64,000 bases of DNA from Verticillium longisporum (GCA_019188255.1 JAETXT010000001.1:8680001-8744000); one strand, 5' to 3'. Numbered from the stretch's first letter, positions 43,160-55,870 are shown. Notes: generated by a model from the sequence alone, not told the origin. A program made the numbers and translations.

Positions 43160-43860
43160 TCATGTCTGGCGCCGCATCCTGCCAATCGCGCTGTCCCAGC
43201 TTCGCCGCCAGGAATCGGCGACGCGATGATCATCGCTAGATCGCCATCCCATCCCGTCCAAGGCCTTCCCTTCCGTCATGACGGCCCGGTACCGCCTATA
43301 TCCTTCAGCAACGAGCCTGCTCGCCTCCTCGCGATCACCGCCGATGATGCCAGCTTCCATTAGAGCCTCGGTCTCCTCGACCCATCCCTTGACCTGCATA
43401 AGTTCGAGCTCCTCATTTTTCAGCTTTTGCATGAGCCCCTGTCCCTTTACGAGAGCCATTATACCCGCGACAGTGGTATTTGTCGCTCCCAGAATGGTGA
43501 TGCTGACGGCGTGAATCGCAGATGAGGGTCCAAGGGCCGTGAGGACCGCACCGATGATGATCTGAGCGATGTGACAAGCGTAGATGGTAGCAGTGAGAAT
43601 GCGACGCTGCCACTTCTTGATAGCGTGCTCGCGGAGGATAGAGGCGTAGATGCCGGTGGACGGGGCCGTATGACTGCGTTCGAGGTCACCGGTGCCGGAG
43701 GAGGCAGCGGCTCCGGAGTGGATGCCCAGAGCACGGCGAAAGAAGCGCAGGTGCTCGGCGTTCGGGCCTTGTGTTGAGCCTACCAAGGAGGACGACGGTC
43801 CTGGGGCGAACTCGGACTTACTGAGACGGTTGGCGGATGGGTCGCGAGAGCCTGGAGGAT
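43160..43860 (-). CDS. SLATT_fungal two-TM domain protein
   Basis: Resembles the fungal SLATT domain (SMODS and SLOG-associating 2TM effector), proposed from comparative genomics to form membrane pores in nucleotide-signal conflict systems. The frame holds LRFFRRALGIHSG, a linker ending GIYASILREHAIKKWQRR, TM1 ILTATIYACHIAQIIIGAVL, a short turn ALGPSSAIHAV, TM2 SITILGATNTTVAGIMALVK, then the conserved GQGLMQKLKNEE helix and a hydrophilic coiled C-terminus. No ATG precedes the domain in frame; the upstream frame opens at an acceptor-like CAG at about 43861. The first exon is therefore missing from my model, or the gene has lost its start. No sensor or nucleotidyltransferase partner is visible next to it. 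Confidence 0.6.
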
Positions 43861-46563
43861 CTGGATGTGGTCAGCATGATTGGCTCGTTCTATCAACCTG
43901 ACAGGAAATAACCTCTAAATGGCAGCAACGGAGAACGCTCGCTCGATGGCGAGGGAAGTCTGAATTGCGGGCTTGCCATAACAGCTTCAGAACAAGACCG
44001 TTGGTGTTGTAGATACGAAGGACACCTGGGTTGTCGAGGATGCACAAGCTACGGCTCCCCTTATAGGCTACACTATTTTCGCATCCAAATTGCCTCTTCA
44101 CGACAGTTCCAAGGCTCGACTTTGGAGGGTATCGAGACCACATCAGCGGGACAGGTCAAGGGTTCGCCTTTGTGGATTGAGTAGGACATGTCCACGAGAG
44201 CGTTCAGCTCCCACGAAGCTCCAGTCACGGCTACTGCTTTCCTATATTATCACTGGTCCGCTCTTGCGGTTGCCAAACTCCGATAGCAAAAGGTTGCCTC
44301 ACGCGACACCCTCCTCAGCAACATCACGTGGGAGCATCGGCTGTAACGACTAAAAGAGGGGAAACGGTGTTGATCGTGTACCCTGTGTCACCTGCAATCT
44401 CTTCTAATGTTCCCGTTCGCTTTGAATGATCAATAAGAAGTCGGCAGACCGACAGTAATGAATATGTTGTACGGATTCTCTTGCTGCGTTTTCTCGGCCT
44501 TGCTATGGGCTTATTTGTCTGTTGGCAGCAGACGAGGGCATTGCGGGTCGCGACAGAACAAGCGCCTGGGTGTATGACCTGTCCCGCACCACCGACGATT
44601 GGAGCCAGTCGGCCAGAAGATGATACGCTGTGATCGATAACACACGGCAACACTGTAAAGGAATAAAGTTATTAGACCAGTAGGTCAAGACGTGGTCACT
44701 GTCCCGTGATTGTGCCATAATCAGCTATTCTTGACTACATCAGGAGGTTACGCTTGGGGTCGGACGTTAATCTACCATCAGGAGGAGGTCATGCGACCGT
44801 GGCGTCTACTGTGCTCAGAATAGTACTTGCGCTAGACGAGAAATGGAAAACAATCCAGGAATCCGCAGTCCTTTACAGCCTAGAACTTGTTGGGCTTCGC
44901 TAGGCTAGAAATGGAAAACAATCCTCTGGGATTTAGCCTCGTTTGAGAGCAATAGTGTCTCGTTAGCTCCCTCCGATTGTTTCCCCCACTTGGACGTCTA
45001 TCAACAGATCAACTACAAGCCTTTCCATCTGCGACTATCTTACATTATACGAACAGGAGACCACGTTTGCAACGGGGCCCGAGCGGCACACTGTTGGTCT
45101 GACCTTTCATTCAAGCGGTACAAAGGCAATGTTAGCAGCTGCACGGCTGTCCAGTGTTTTACAAACAGCTCTGCCCAGCAGAAGCATTAACCGGGCAAAA
45201 CTCGGCCTTAGCGCAGTGGATTCCACTGAGGTTTTCTCCTGCCTAACGGGATCTCAGAATTCTTCGAACAAACATATCTTTCACAACTCGCCCATCTTTG
45301 TCCTTCTAACCTGAGTCAGTGTGAGGCCACGCATAGAGTAGTGCGAACGCTCCAGAGGCTAATGCCTACTTGTGCTATTGCGGAGCCGGTTGAAGCCTGT
45401 GTCTCCCGTTGTCCAACGGTGTGTGACCAAATACCATCTTCGAGTCCGGCGCGGTACGGGGCGAGCGATGTTGTGTACATCCCATCCACCACAATCCTCA
45501 AGATTCATCTGTCTCATGGCACTGATATGGCTGGGGAGCTTCGCTTCAGGCCACCCGTCGCGAAGCCTCATGGGTGTACACAGTACCTCCGACCAGCTAC
45601 CTGAATGCTGGCCGAAAAGCAATTGCGAAACTGGCATTCTGGTACATTCTGTCCGCTCGGCAGTGCTCTTATCAAGCGACGTCTACTTCTGTGAGCCGAA
45701 TCTTGCAATGTAGCTTCGCCGAGAGAATTACGACACGTGGCCAGTCCCGCAACGGACATCGTCCCGATCTGGCGTGATCGATTCGACCGAAGTACAACGC
45801 TCGCAGCAAAAGCAGCTGTGATCGAGCACATATTAACGATTCAGACCCGATGTACAACCTGTTGCACAACTACAGGATAGAATCGGCTATGTATCGCCAC
45901 CGCGGTGTCTTCGTTCCCAATGAGCGTTCTTGTGCGTATCATCACATTGTCTCGTTCCACACACTTGTGGCTTGCCAATACAGCCCACCGCAAAACCCGG
46001 CAAACTATCTCCTTATATATATCTCAGCCGATCGGTCGAGCAGGCGTCCTCGTTCCCGGCATCATGGGGTTCAAGTACAGTGTATCAGCCCAAGACATCA
46101 CAAAGACGCATGCGTCTCGACCCGGTAAGCAAGAATCGACCGCGCTAGGTAAAACAACCCTTTATCAAACAGAAAGATCTCCATTGACATGTCAAAACTG
46201 TCGTCATAACGTCCGATGAAGCACGAGTCAATGATCATACCGGGGTCTGCTAGCTATCTCGGTCAGAAAAAGCACGCCAAGCCCCCTTCGGCATTGCTCC
46301 GTGGTAATGCCGGCCAGACAGTCGCAGCACTACATCAGCCACAGGCATGAGTTAACCTCATAGGATGGACCTAGGCGGACATAGCTTAAGTCCTAGCATG
46401 ATTCCGTGTTGCCAAGACCCATGAACAAACCTTTGCTATCGCATGAGCTTCGTAGAAGTATAATAGAGGTTATAATCCTAGCCTGCGCCGCACCTCAGAA
46501 TTATGAGGCCGGCACATCTGTTATCTCGTCTTTGCTACGACACGATTCATTACTATCAACAAA
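43861..46563. other. 2.7-kb gene-poor stretch
   Basis: No recognisable domain or RNA. A weak direct repeat (44821-44856 and 44881-44924) is listed separately. Possibly old degraded repeats; several frames have frequent stops. Confidence 0.45.
44821..44924. repeat. Imperfect direct repeat pair
   Basis: TAGTACTTG and TAGAACTTG start two units about 60 bp apart. Both units later contain AGAAATGGAAAACAATCC, preceded by GCTAG. No coding role seen. Confidence 0.6.
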
Positions 46564-47870
46564 ATGGTCAGAACACTTCCTTTCGCGGACATCGAGGTGC
46601 CGGTCCCTGGGTTCGGTGCCATGGGTCTCAACTTTGCCATGGGCGCGAACTTGAGCCCTGAGGAGGCCGAGCCAGTCCTGCTTAAGGCCATTGAGCTGGG
46701 ATGCACATTCTGGGACACAGCTGTAGGTCGCCAACACCTCGGCTCGACATTTTCGCTATGAGCCAGCGCGAAAGATTAACAGGGGTACCTCAAGGTTGTC
46801 TACAGAGCCGGCATTAACGAAAAACTACTTGGCGACTTCATTCAGAAGCACAATGTTCGCGATAAGGTTTTCGGTGAGGAAGCAGCCGCACATGTCACAA
46901 CCCAAGCACAACACCACTGACGGTTGGCCTGGTGGTTAGTTGCCTCCAAATGTGGATTTGACGTCTTCGGCGGGTCCGGCCGCGTTACCAACTCGGCGTC
47001 TCACATCAAAGAGTACATTGAGGGCACGATCGAGAGGCTCGGGTTCGCTCCGGACCTGTATTACCTCCACCGCATAGATCCCAGTACGTGGACTCGGCCG
47101 ACATCCCGTGGCCTAATTCAGGCTAACCTCAGCAGCTACCCCTCTCGAGGAGTCGATTACTGCTCTCGATGAAATCAGAAAGGCCGGCAAGACAAAGTAC
47201 ATTGGACTCTCGGAATGCTCGGCAAAGACACTCCGTAAAGCGTACTCGAGTAAGGTCACGGCCATTCATAATCAGTCACCGTCACTAACAGAGATTCCGT
47301 AATTCCCAGTTGCCAAGATAGACGCCGTCCAAGCGGAGTACTCCCCTTTTGAAACAGTGCACGAGACGAACGGCTTGATCGATGCTTGCAAAGAGCTCCA
47401 AGTGGCCTTTGTAGCATTCAGTCCCCTAGGCCACGGTTTCCTTGTCGATGACTTCCAGTATAAATCCCCTGAAGACTTTGCGCCGGATGACTTCCGTCGG
47501 GTCTGTAAGTTGTCCTAAATATGTGAGCATAAGCAGACGAATTGAACTGAGTCTCTAACTTTTGGTAAATATAGCTCCTAAGTTCCAGGGAGAAAACTTT
47601 TTCAAAAATAAGGCCATCGTGGAAGAGATTAAGGAGCTTGCGGTCCGGAAAGGGTGCACTTTAGCTCAAATTGCTCTTGCCTGGGTGGCAGCCCAGGGCA
47701 TGATCTCCATCCCGGGAACGACCAAGGTCAAGCGTCTGGAGGAGAACTGGGCTTCCAGAGACATCGAACTCACGGAGGACGACAAAGTGGCTCTGCGTAG
47801 CATTATCGATAATGCCAAGCTTCATGGGAACAGGTTTGACGATGATCACGAGGCGACGGTTGGAAATTAG
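46564..47870 (+). CDS. Aldo/keto reductase (AKR13-like)
   Basis: NADPH-dependent oxidoreductase of the aldo/keto reductase superfamily, 328 residues, cytosolic. Six exons (46564-46722, 46795-46873, 46940-47083, 47136-47249, 47310-47504, 47575-47870) all join in phase. The barrel starts [19 protein letters not shown]. Catalytic Asp is in GCTFWDTA; the tyrosine four residues later is in VVYRAG across the first splice. The catalytic Lys is in VASKCGF and the His in [13 protein letters not shown]-site motifs are [35 protein letters not shown] and [15 protein letters not shown]. The frame is intact. The substrate cannot be inferred; relatives reduce pyridoxal or other aldehydes. A solo LTR sits 113 bp beyond the stop codon. 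Confidence 0.93.
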
Positions 47871-47982
47871 TTCAGACTGAATCTTGCACGCTGAAGAACG
47901 TTAGAGGAATGAAACTGCTTGCATATTCCTAATGATGATTCCGAGCTAGGCCCTCCTACAGCCTTAACTCTCTCTCGCCACC
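47871..47982. other. 3' flank of the AKR gene
   Basis: Short spacer up to the LTR, no gene. Confidence 0.5.
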
Positions 47983-48167
47983 TGTCAGGAGACCCTGCGG
48001 GCCCGCCATGCAGGGGGTCGGTTAGCGGCTGAGGGCTACGAGAACTGTATATATATAGGCTGCGGAGGGCCAGAATTCAGATATATTACAACCCCATACC
48101 TACACTCTACCACCTGCGGACTACGTGCGGAAGACCTCTTCACTCTGCTCTATCCAACGCTCTGACA
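47983..48167 (+). mobile_element. Solo LTR, copy 1 (185 bp)
   Basis: Starts TGTCAGGAGACCCTGC and ends ...CTCTGACA, so it has TG...CA ends. The flanking pentamers are CCACC (47978-47982) and TCACC (48168-48172), a target duplication with one C/T change. It contains GTATATATATAGG, a TATA-like core. It matches copy 2 at 61448-61661 along its whole length. No internal retrotransposon coding sequence is adjacent, hence a solo LTR left by recombination. Confidence 0.8.
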
Positions 48168-50549
48168 TCACCGATTTGTACTGTGATTGTACAGGAAATC
48201 GGAACATACATGCTGTTAAATGTATTGCAGGAGGCATCACCAAGTACAAAACGGGTTATATATAGCCAAAAGGGAAAGGAGAAGGAATAAAATGACAGGA
48301 TTGAGTCTAGTACTTGTGCTTGACTGAAGATTCTGTCAATTTATTTTCCCCGCCCCAACAGTCCGAGGCAGGATGATATCAGTACCACGACAGTAGGTGT
48401 GAAAGGGGATCCAAGAGAAACTCCTCCAGAGGAAATATCCAGGGAAAGAGGACCGCCCTGATGCGCCAGGTTCACTTCCGTTTGATGTCCTCAAATTCGG
48501 GGTTTTGTTTTGCTGGAACCCCATAATGTGTGTGTGGGCTTTATGCTTGCTCTGTTTTGGAGACCGCATGTTGAAGGGCATACGTCAACCCCAATCATCT
48601 GCGTCGAGGATTCAGATCTGCGAACCCTACAGGGAGCCTTTACCAAGCTGGAGAGTCCACATATAAGCCAATCGTATACCATGGCCAACTCTCCTCCTTC
48701 GGCCTCCCTTGCCACTACATCCGTCGAAGGCTTTGCCAGGCCCTTGCAGTGTCATGATTGCGGCAAGGCGGCTACAGGTCATGCACACACTTTTTGAACA
48801 ATGCCAAGTCCGTCCACACGCTCATTCTGTTCACTTGTTCCTTCTGCTACGAGGGCCATTTCTGGTTGTCTGGCAGTGCACCTGCTCTCAACTAGGGTGA
48901 CGCCGAACTTGCAAGACGAGAGATGTGCCATGACTTTGCAGATCCAACCACGCGTATGATATGCTTCAAGTGGCGAGGCTTACCTACCTCGCCCTCATTA
49001 AGAGACGGAGAATTCCTGAAGAAGCTTGAATTGTAAATCTGTGGAGGTGACCATTGATGACGATGTGCGTTGGCTGGCGGGGCATCCCCTGGCTGCACCC
49101 CCTTTTCACAGCATGCGCAGGGCGGGATCTGCAGACAGCCGACCGGAGATTTCAATCAAGTTGGCAGAGGGGTGGGGGACCAGTCTCCAGCCGGGATCGA
49201 CAGCATAAAGTGATGGCGTGGAGGCTGGGCCGGTGATTACACGTGTCGTCTGCAGCCGGCTGTATGTGTGATGGTGTATGTGCTGGCGGTTCGAAAAACG
49301 AATCAAAGCATGGCAGCTTCATGAGAGAAAGCGAGGTTGGACGAATTGATAGATGCAACACTGGAAGATGCAGGATGAAGACAGGTTGCAACGAAGGCTG
49401 GGGGGAAGGCTTCGTGCTGATCGAGGAACAAGGGCAGCTGACAGTAGCACCAGCTGCGCTCTGTGAGACGCTGCAAGGCCCCTAGATCCGTCGGGGTTGT
49501 TCCGGACGGTAGGCCGCCTCCAGTCTTGGGTAATGCCTCCAGTGCGGTCCCCTCGGGGAAGGGGGGCACAAGAGGCTGGAATTTCAGGGGCCTTCTCACT
49601 GGAATGTCCTTGAAACCGACAACACAAACAGAACCCCTCGACCGTACCAGGCGTACCACCACACCAACATCCATCCCCCCCCAGGCACCTCTACTTGCAC
49701 TGCCCAGCACCGCAGGGATTGATCGACTCCTTCTATTGTTTGGGAGTGGCTTCTTCTAGTCTCAGATTAGCATCCTCCCCATCCGCTTGGCCGTGTGCCC
49801 GTCACCCGACCGAAGCAAACAAACAGAGCCTCCCCCCAGGACAGAAGACTGAGAGAGGCTGGTGATGCGCTGGCCGTCGTATCGATGTAGCATCGAAGGC
49901 CTCGACTGCCTCACCAGGTATCATGCATGCACAACGACAACATTGGTCCGGCCTCTGATCTGACAGCCACGGACAGCGCAGCCATGACGACGACACCTAA
50001 GCTGCACGTCACGCTACTCTATCTCACCTCTCCCCCTCTGCCGTCGAATCGTGGGGCGGCGGGCCCTTCCCTGCGTGCCCCTCGCATCCCGAGAGACATC
50101 ATGATTGGGGATCTGCCGCTGCAATGCCTCGTCGGGCCAGAGCACGGTGGATCGGGCGACCCAAGCACAGGATCCGATTCCCTGACTGACGTCGCTCGAC
50201 ACCTCGTCCAACGCTAATTGCTGATGGGAAACCCTTTTATTGGGGAGGATCAATGGAGGTCTCGTCGCGGAACTGGTCCAGGGGGTCGGTCAATGGCTTG
50301 TGGACCGTCATGCTGCTCTCTCGGACTGCGCATTTATTATAACCCTGGGTCCCTCCCGCCGCCATGTCTTGGGATTCGTCGGGTTCAATTATCGACGTCG
50401 AGGGTTGTCTGCTGTTTCTCTCCAGATTCTCTGATTTCCATACGAAGCTCGGCAAGGCGTCATTGAGGCATCATCAAGACCGTCTGACCATCCTTTCATC
50501 AGTCGAACGCAAAGCCTCGTCGTGAAGCAACATCTTTCCATCTTTCAAG
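48168..50549. other. 2.4-kb intergenic stretch
   Basis: Between the solo LTR and the CE3 esterase. No domain or RNA found; frames on both strands are short and unrelated to known families. Confidence 0.45.
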
Positions 50550-51456
50550 ATGCCATCTACGCTCCGTCTTTTGCAATGCGTCTGCCTTCTGTGGGCTACC
50601 ACATGTACGCTTCATTCTCTTGCCTCCGTACAAATCATCACTAACATATCTTTCAGGTGATGCAGCTCCGACGCCAGCCCCCATCCACGAGCCTCGCTTC
50701 AGCGCCCTCGTCGCTGGCAACGTCTCCCTCCGCATCATGCCCCTCGGCGCCTCCATCACCTACGGCGAGGGCTCCTCCACCGGCAACGGTTACCGCCAGT
50801 ACCTCAAGGACCTCCTCAACGCCGACGGCAACCCCGTCGACTACGTCGGCTCCCGCCAGGGCGGCGACATGGCGGACAACGACGTCGAGGGCTGGCCCGG
50901 CTACCGCATCGCCCAGGTCACGGAGAAGGCCAATGACTCCCTGCCCGTCATACTGCTGAACCTCGTGCTCAACAATTCCGGCACGAACGACTGCACCCAG
51001 ATCAGCGTGCCCGAGTCGGCCGGCGACAGGATGCGCGAGATGCTGCGCGCCGGCTGGGCCGCCACGCCGCGCGTCAGCATTGTGCTGAGCACGCTGCTCG
51101 TCAACAAGGTCGCGTCCGTCGACGAGTGCGTCCGCGGCGTCAACGAGCAGTTCCGCGCCCTCGTCGAGGCCCAGCAGGCCATCTCGAAAAAGGTCGTCCT
51201 CGTCGACTTCCACTCACCCGAGGGCCCCACCGTCGATGACCTCGTCGACGACATCCACCCGGGCGACGCCGGCTTTGAGAAGATGGCTGCCATTTGGTTC
51301 GAGGGCATCAAGGACGCCGCGTCCCGGGGCTGGGTCGAGGAGCCCCAGGTCCTGCCGGGGAACGAGACGAAGCGCAGCACCCTCGAGGCGATGGTTGCTG
51401 CCGGCCTGCGCTCGGCGACGACGGGTGCAAGGGAGCACGCCAAGGCCGTGCTCTGA
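50550..51456 (+). CDS. Secreted SGNH esterase, CE3 type
   Basis: Extracellular GDSL/SGNH hydrolase of carbohydrate esterase family 3, whose members deacetylate xylan. Exons 50550-50604 and 50657-51456, with a 52-bp GTACGC...TTCAG intron, give 284 residues. The signal peptide is encoded in exon 1 (MPSTLRLLQCVCLLWATT). Block I is LRIMPLGASITYGEGSSTG, with Ser as nucleophile and Ala replacing the usual Asp of GDS. GYRQYLKDLL and VDYVGSRQGGDMADND follow. Block III is NSGTNDCTQ and block V is VDDIHPGDAGFEKMA, giving the catalytic Asp and His. The stretch before the GTND block (VILLNLVLNNSG) is slightly longer than usual. The C-terminal 50 residues are hydrophilic. The frame is intact. It would help plant cell-wall breakdown. 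Confidence 0.88.
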
Positions 51457-52359
51457 AAGGGTGTAGCGTTGCTGTAACACGGCGGGGAGCAATCATTGAC
51501 ATTTCTATGGCGTTCAGGATAAGCTGGGTGAACGTTTACAAAGCAACGCGCCAGAGTGCCGCGTGGAAGGTATCGAGGTGGTGGTCACCCCTTGATCGTC
51601 TGTAATGTGTAAACACGTAGAGTAGACAGCCGGATATAAGATCCGAGATTATGTGCGCATAACGCCTTTGGTGATTGTACTGGCTGACAGCGCATGTCTG
51701 TGCAGCCATCGGTCCTGTGAGGAAAGTAAACGCGGCTTTCAATAAGTAATCCCTGCTTGGCTCCGAGTAGGATTGATCCTTCGCGTACCATAGTTTACCC
51801 ACTTAATCAGCACCGACACTTACGTAGTGTTCCTCATTTTACTTCCAGTCTTGGACTGTTGACATGTAACTGCGCGGTTGCTGATGATGACAGGGGCACA
51901 GCTGAACGGCATGTGCAGAGGACAGACGGACAAGATATTTGTGGTTGAGCCCGTTCAAGTACACGTTGCGGTTGCAAGAGCAGATCAGTCTTGAAGGCGG
52001 CTGGTTCTCATGTTTTTCTTCTCGAAATTTTACAGGAATTACGAACATCAACATCGTCGTTCCTGGACAATCCCAATACATTAGTCGACTTTCCCAGTTC
52101 GGGGTCGGGGTGTAGTGTGGTGCCAACTGGTCGTCTCACCTCGGTCGGCTGCCTAGCGCCCCTCACCGAGAACTTCTCCTCGGTGAACAGGCCTGTCAAC
52201 GAATCCCCAAGACTGATTCGCGACGCCCCAACCTTGCGCTTGACACCCTTCGACATCCCACATTTCAACCACAAGCATCTGCACGAACTCGTCCCCGACA
52301 ACCCAAACGAACCGAATACCCACTCTCCATCACCCGACACCAGAAGCAGACCTCGCACG
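51457..52359. other. Intergenic, splicing-factor promoter side
   Basis: 3' flank of CE3 and 5' region of the SF3a2 gene. The open frame upstream of the SF3a2 ATG (from 51991) has no conserved content. Confidence 0.45.
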
Positions 52360-53085
52360 ATGGACTACCAGAACCGCGCCGGCTCCAAGTTCGGCGGCGG
52401 CGGCGTCGCCTCGCAGTCGGCCTCGAACGCCGACCGCCGCGAGCGCCTGAAGAAGCTCGCGCTCGAGACGATCAACCTCGACAAGGACCCGTACTTCTTC
52501 AAGAACCACGTCGGGTCCTTCGAGTGCCGGCTCTGCCTGACGGTGCACCAGAACGACGGCTCCTACCTCGCGCACACGCAGGGCAAGAAGCACCAGACGA
52601 ACCTCGCGCGGCGCGCGGCGCGCGAGCAGAAGGAGGGCAAGGGCGCCATCGACCCGGCGACGGGCCTGCCGGCGGGCGTCTCGGGCGCCGGCTTCTCCGT
52701 CGGCCCGCGGCGGAACCTCGTCAAGATTGGCCGCCCCGGCTACAAGATCACCAAGATCCGCGACCCCATGACCCGCCAGCAGGGCCTGCTGTTCCAGCTG
52801 CAGTACCCGGACATTGCGCCCGACGTCGAGCCCCGCTGGCAGGTCATGAACGCCTTCACCCAGCGCGTCGAGGACCCGGACCGCAACTTTCAGTACCTCC
52901 TCGTCGCCGCCGAGCCGTACGAGACGTGCGGCTTCAAGATTCCCGCGCGCGAGCTCGACAAGCGCGACGACAAGCAGTTCTCCTACTGGGATCCGGACTC
53001 CAAGGAGTACTGGGTTCAGGTCATGTTCATGTCCGAGCGCGAGGAGCGCTATGTTGCCGCGCCGGGTCTGAGTACAAGGAGGTGA
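52360..53085 (+). CDS. prp11: Splicing factor 3a subunit 2 (SF3a66/Prp11)
   Basis: Component of the U2 snRNP SF3a complex, needed for branch-point binding in pre-mRNA splicing; nuclear. Single exon of 241 residues from the ATG at 52360 (MDYQNRAGSKFGGGGVAS is the standard N-terminus). Residues 24-50 form the helix RERLKKLALETINLDKDPYF. A matrin-type C2H2 zinc finger (FECRLCLTVHQNDGSYLAH then TQGKKHQTNL) follows. The conserved core has NLVKIGRPGYKITKIRDP, LLFQLQYPDI, RWQVMNAFTQRVEDPD and RNFQYLLVAAEPYETCGFKI. The last residues, PGLSTRR, differ slightly from relatives and may hide a small C-terminal splice. The frame is intact and GC-rich. Confidence 0.95.
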   Translation: MDYQNRAGSKFGGGGVASQSASNADRRERLKKLALETINLDKDPYFFKNHVGSFECRLCLTVHQNDGSYLAHTQGKKHQTNLARRAAREQKEGKGAIDPATGLPAGVSGAGFSVGPRRNLVKIGRPGYKITKIRDPMTRQQGLLFQLQYPDIAPDVEPRWQVMNAFTQRVEDPDRNFQYLLVAAEPYETCGFKIPARELDKRDDKQFSYWDPDSKEYWVQVMFMSEREERYVAAPGLSTRR

Positions 53086-53721
53086 AGCAGGGGAGAAGAG
53101 ACAGAGAGAGAGGGAGGGGAGAAAGAAAGAGGAAGAAGGGCTTGTATTGTTGTACATGATAAAATGGGCATCCCTACAGATGCTAGGGTACGGACAGCTC
53201 AGGCGATCCTCGTCGGGTCAAGCCAAGGGCACCGCGGAGTTTGGGTGTACTGAAAGGAACTAGATTGTGGGCTTTACTTCATCAAGAGCGACTGGCAATC
53301 AACTGGCAATGACAAACTTCGTATTGACAGCGTGAGCATGACGCTTGACGCTTTGGCTGGCTGGTTGTCGCACAACTTTTGCATTGTAGTCTACTCTGCC
53401 CTCTTCAAGTGGCACTTGGCCAGCCTCCTTCTCTCCCTTGAATTCGTTCTACGGTCATGTTACCATCTAGAACCTCAAGAGCATCTTTGACTCTCCTCTC
53501 CGTCGGGGCGTCGCAGCACCCGCCTCATGCATCTCATCCTGTCGCATACATGCTCATCTAATACTCCTTCCACTCCTGAACCCTCCATGGCCCGTTCCAA
53601 CACTGGCCAGACAGACACAGATGCAACACTGACAAGCTTCCTGTCGTCATCTCTACGCAATGCAATCAGGGAAAGAGCAGGACCACAAACACACGGCTGG
53701 GCAGGCGCAGGTTCAGCGAGC
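53086..53721. other. Region between convergent SF3a2 and COT1 genes
   Basis: 3' UTR-like DNA, GA-rich just after SF3a2. No gene. Confidence 0.5.
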
Positions 53722-55649
53722 CTAGCGGAAGTTGTTGTCGAATCGCTTGAAGGTGTAACCGATGAAGGGCAGGCTCATTTCAGGGGTCTCCTCCACGGGG
53801 CCAGGCTGGCCAGCGGCGCGCTGCTGCACGGCCTGCGCCTTGAGCACGGTGGCGTTGTCGGTCTGGTCGATCTCGTCCGTCGGGAAGTACGTCGTATCGA
53901 TGGCCGAGGTGAGCCTGGGCTCGAACGGTGCCCTGATGCGACGCAGGCTGTCGAACTCGACGCCGCGGAAGAAGCTGTGGGCCTTGATCTCGTGGGCGCC
54001 ACCTCGGCCCAAACGGTTCTCCGTGTTGCAGATCAGGCTACGTTGGTCAGCATGGGCAATCCATGGCAGGCCGAAAGATAACTTACCTCCTTATCAGGTT
54101 CTCAGCCTCGGTGCCCAGGGTGATGTCGTCGGGGAAGTACAGCGTCTGACGCCAGTTCACGATCTTCCGATAGGTATCGTGGCTGTCCTCGGCGCAGAAA
54201 GGTGGCCAACCGACCAAGCACTCGAACATGATGGTACCAAGCGACCACCAATCGCAGTCGTAGGTGTAACCGTGCCCAGTGAAGATTTCCGGCGCGATAT
54301 AGTCGGGCGTACCAACGGTGGAGTAGGCCATGAGACGTCGCGACCTTCGCCAATCATTGATCTGCGAACGGTTGCTGACCGTCAGGTTGATCTGATCGAG
54401 AGCCACCGAGTTGCGGTCGCGGGGCCGGTTGGAGCGGCCCTGCATCAGCTGAGCGTAGTAGTTGTTGTCGTGCAAGCGTTGGAAGCCGGTGGAGAGACCG
54501 AAATCGGTCAATTTGACGTGGCCGCCTCGATCGAGCAGAATGTTGTCGGGTTTGATATCACTGAGAAGTCACAAGGTTAGCGAAGGGTCGCACAATGTAG
54601 AGGTCACCCTACTGACCGATGGATGAAGCCCAGCTTATGGACGGCCTCGATCGCGAGCACAATCTCGGCAATGTAGAAACGTGTAATGTCCTCCGAAAAG
54701 ATCTCATACTTGATAAGCATGGTCATCAGATCGCCGCCGGGCAAGAATTCCATCAACATGTAGAGGAAGTACGAATCTTGGAAGGTGGTGAAGAGCTTGA
54801 CGACCCAGGGGCTGTCCGACTCGGCAAGAATGTCACGCTCGGAGCGCACGTGAGCCAGCTGGTCCTTTTTGAACATCTCTGTCTTGATGAGAGACTTCAT
54901 GGCGTAGACCTTGCCATCTTGCTTCTTCTGAACCAGCTTGACCTCGCCGAAAGCGCCCTTGCCGATAATCTTCACCGTGGCGTAGTTCTCGGGACGATCT
55001 TTTGTGCGCAGGAAGCGGAGGTACTGGCCCTCCTTACGGCCACCGGTCGACCAAATCTGCTCACGCCTCGATGCGGGTTGGTTGGGCTCCGCAAGCTTCT
55101 GCTCCATCTCGCTTTGCCTGCAAGGAACATGTCAGCGGCGTTGGCCTACATGGTTGAGGATCCCTCATGTGAGTCTCGACGTACCTCTGGTTCCTCTCAC
55201 GTGCGCGTCGCACACTGTCTTTGAAGAAATCGGCAGCAAGCTTGGAGCACTTGACCTGGTTGTTGTTGGCGTTCGAGCCGTACTTGTCAGGGTTGCGCTC
55301 AGGAGCACGGGCAAATTCATCGACAGGCGCGGGGCTCTGCGTCGGCATGGGGGCAGCGGGGTAGCTGCCGTAGCCTGAAGGCTGGCCGGAGGCGCCAGCA
55401 GTACGGGGCCTCTGGGCCGGAGAAGCGCCCCGGGCGCCATAGCCGGGAGCAGCCCTCGCGGCACCTCCTAGGTTCTGGTGGGAAAACTGGTGAGCAAGGC
55501 CAGTGTTGGGGTCGTTGGTGCCTGGGGTGTTGGAACGCTGTTGGTAGACATTTTGAGGAGCAAAGTCGGTGGCCTGAGGCTGGGCGGGGTACTGCGGAGG
55601 GTACTGGTTAGGCACGAAGTAGCCTGGAGGGGCATAACCAGTGCTGTAG

Positions 55650-55684
<35 letters not shown>

Positions 55685-55834
55685 CGGGGGGTGGAGGTTG
55701 CTGGATTGCTGCTGCTGGCCCGAGGACTGCGGGAAGACGGGCTGCGGAAACGTCGAGGGCGTGGTGGGATAGTTGGAGCGATCGCCGGAGGGTGCAAGGC
55801 GTTCGTTGCCGTTTCCGAAGTTGAGGTACAGACG

Positions 55835-55870
<36 letters not shown>

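Noticed and set aside
44821..44924. Direct repeats considered as a CRISPR-like array or LTR
   Set aside because: Only two imperfect units, no regular spacers, and a eukaryotic genome.
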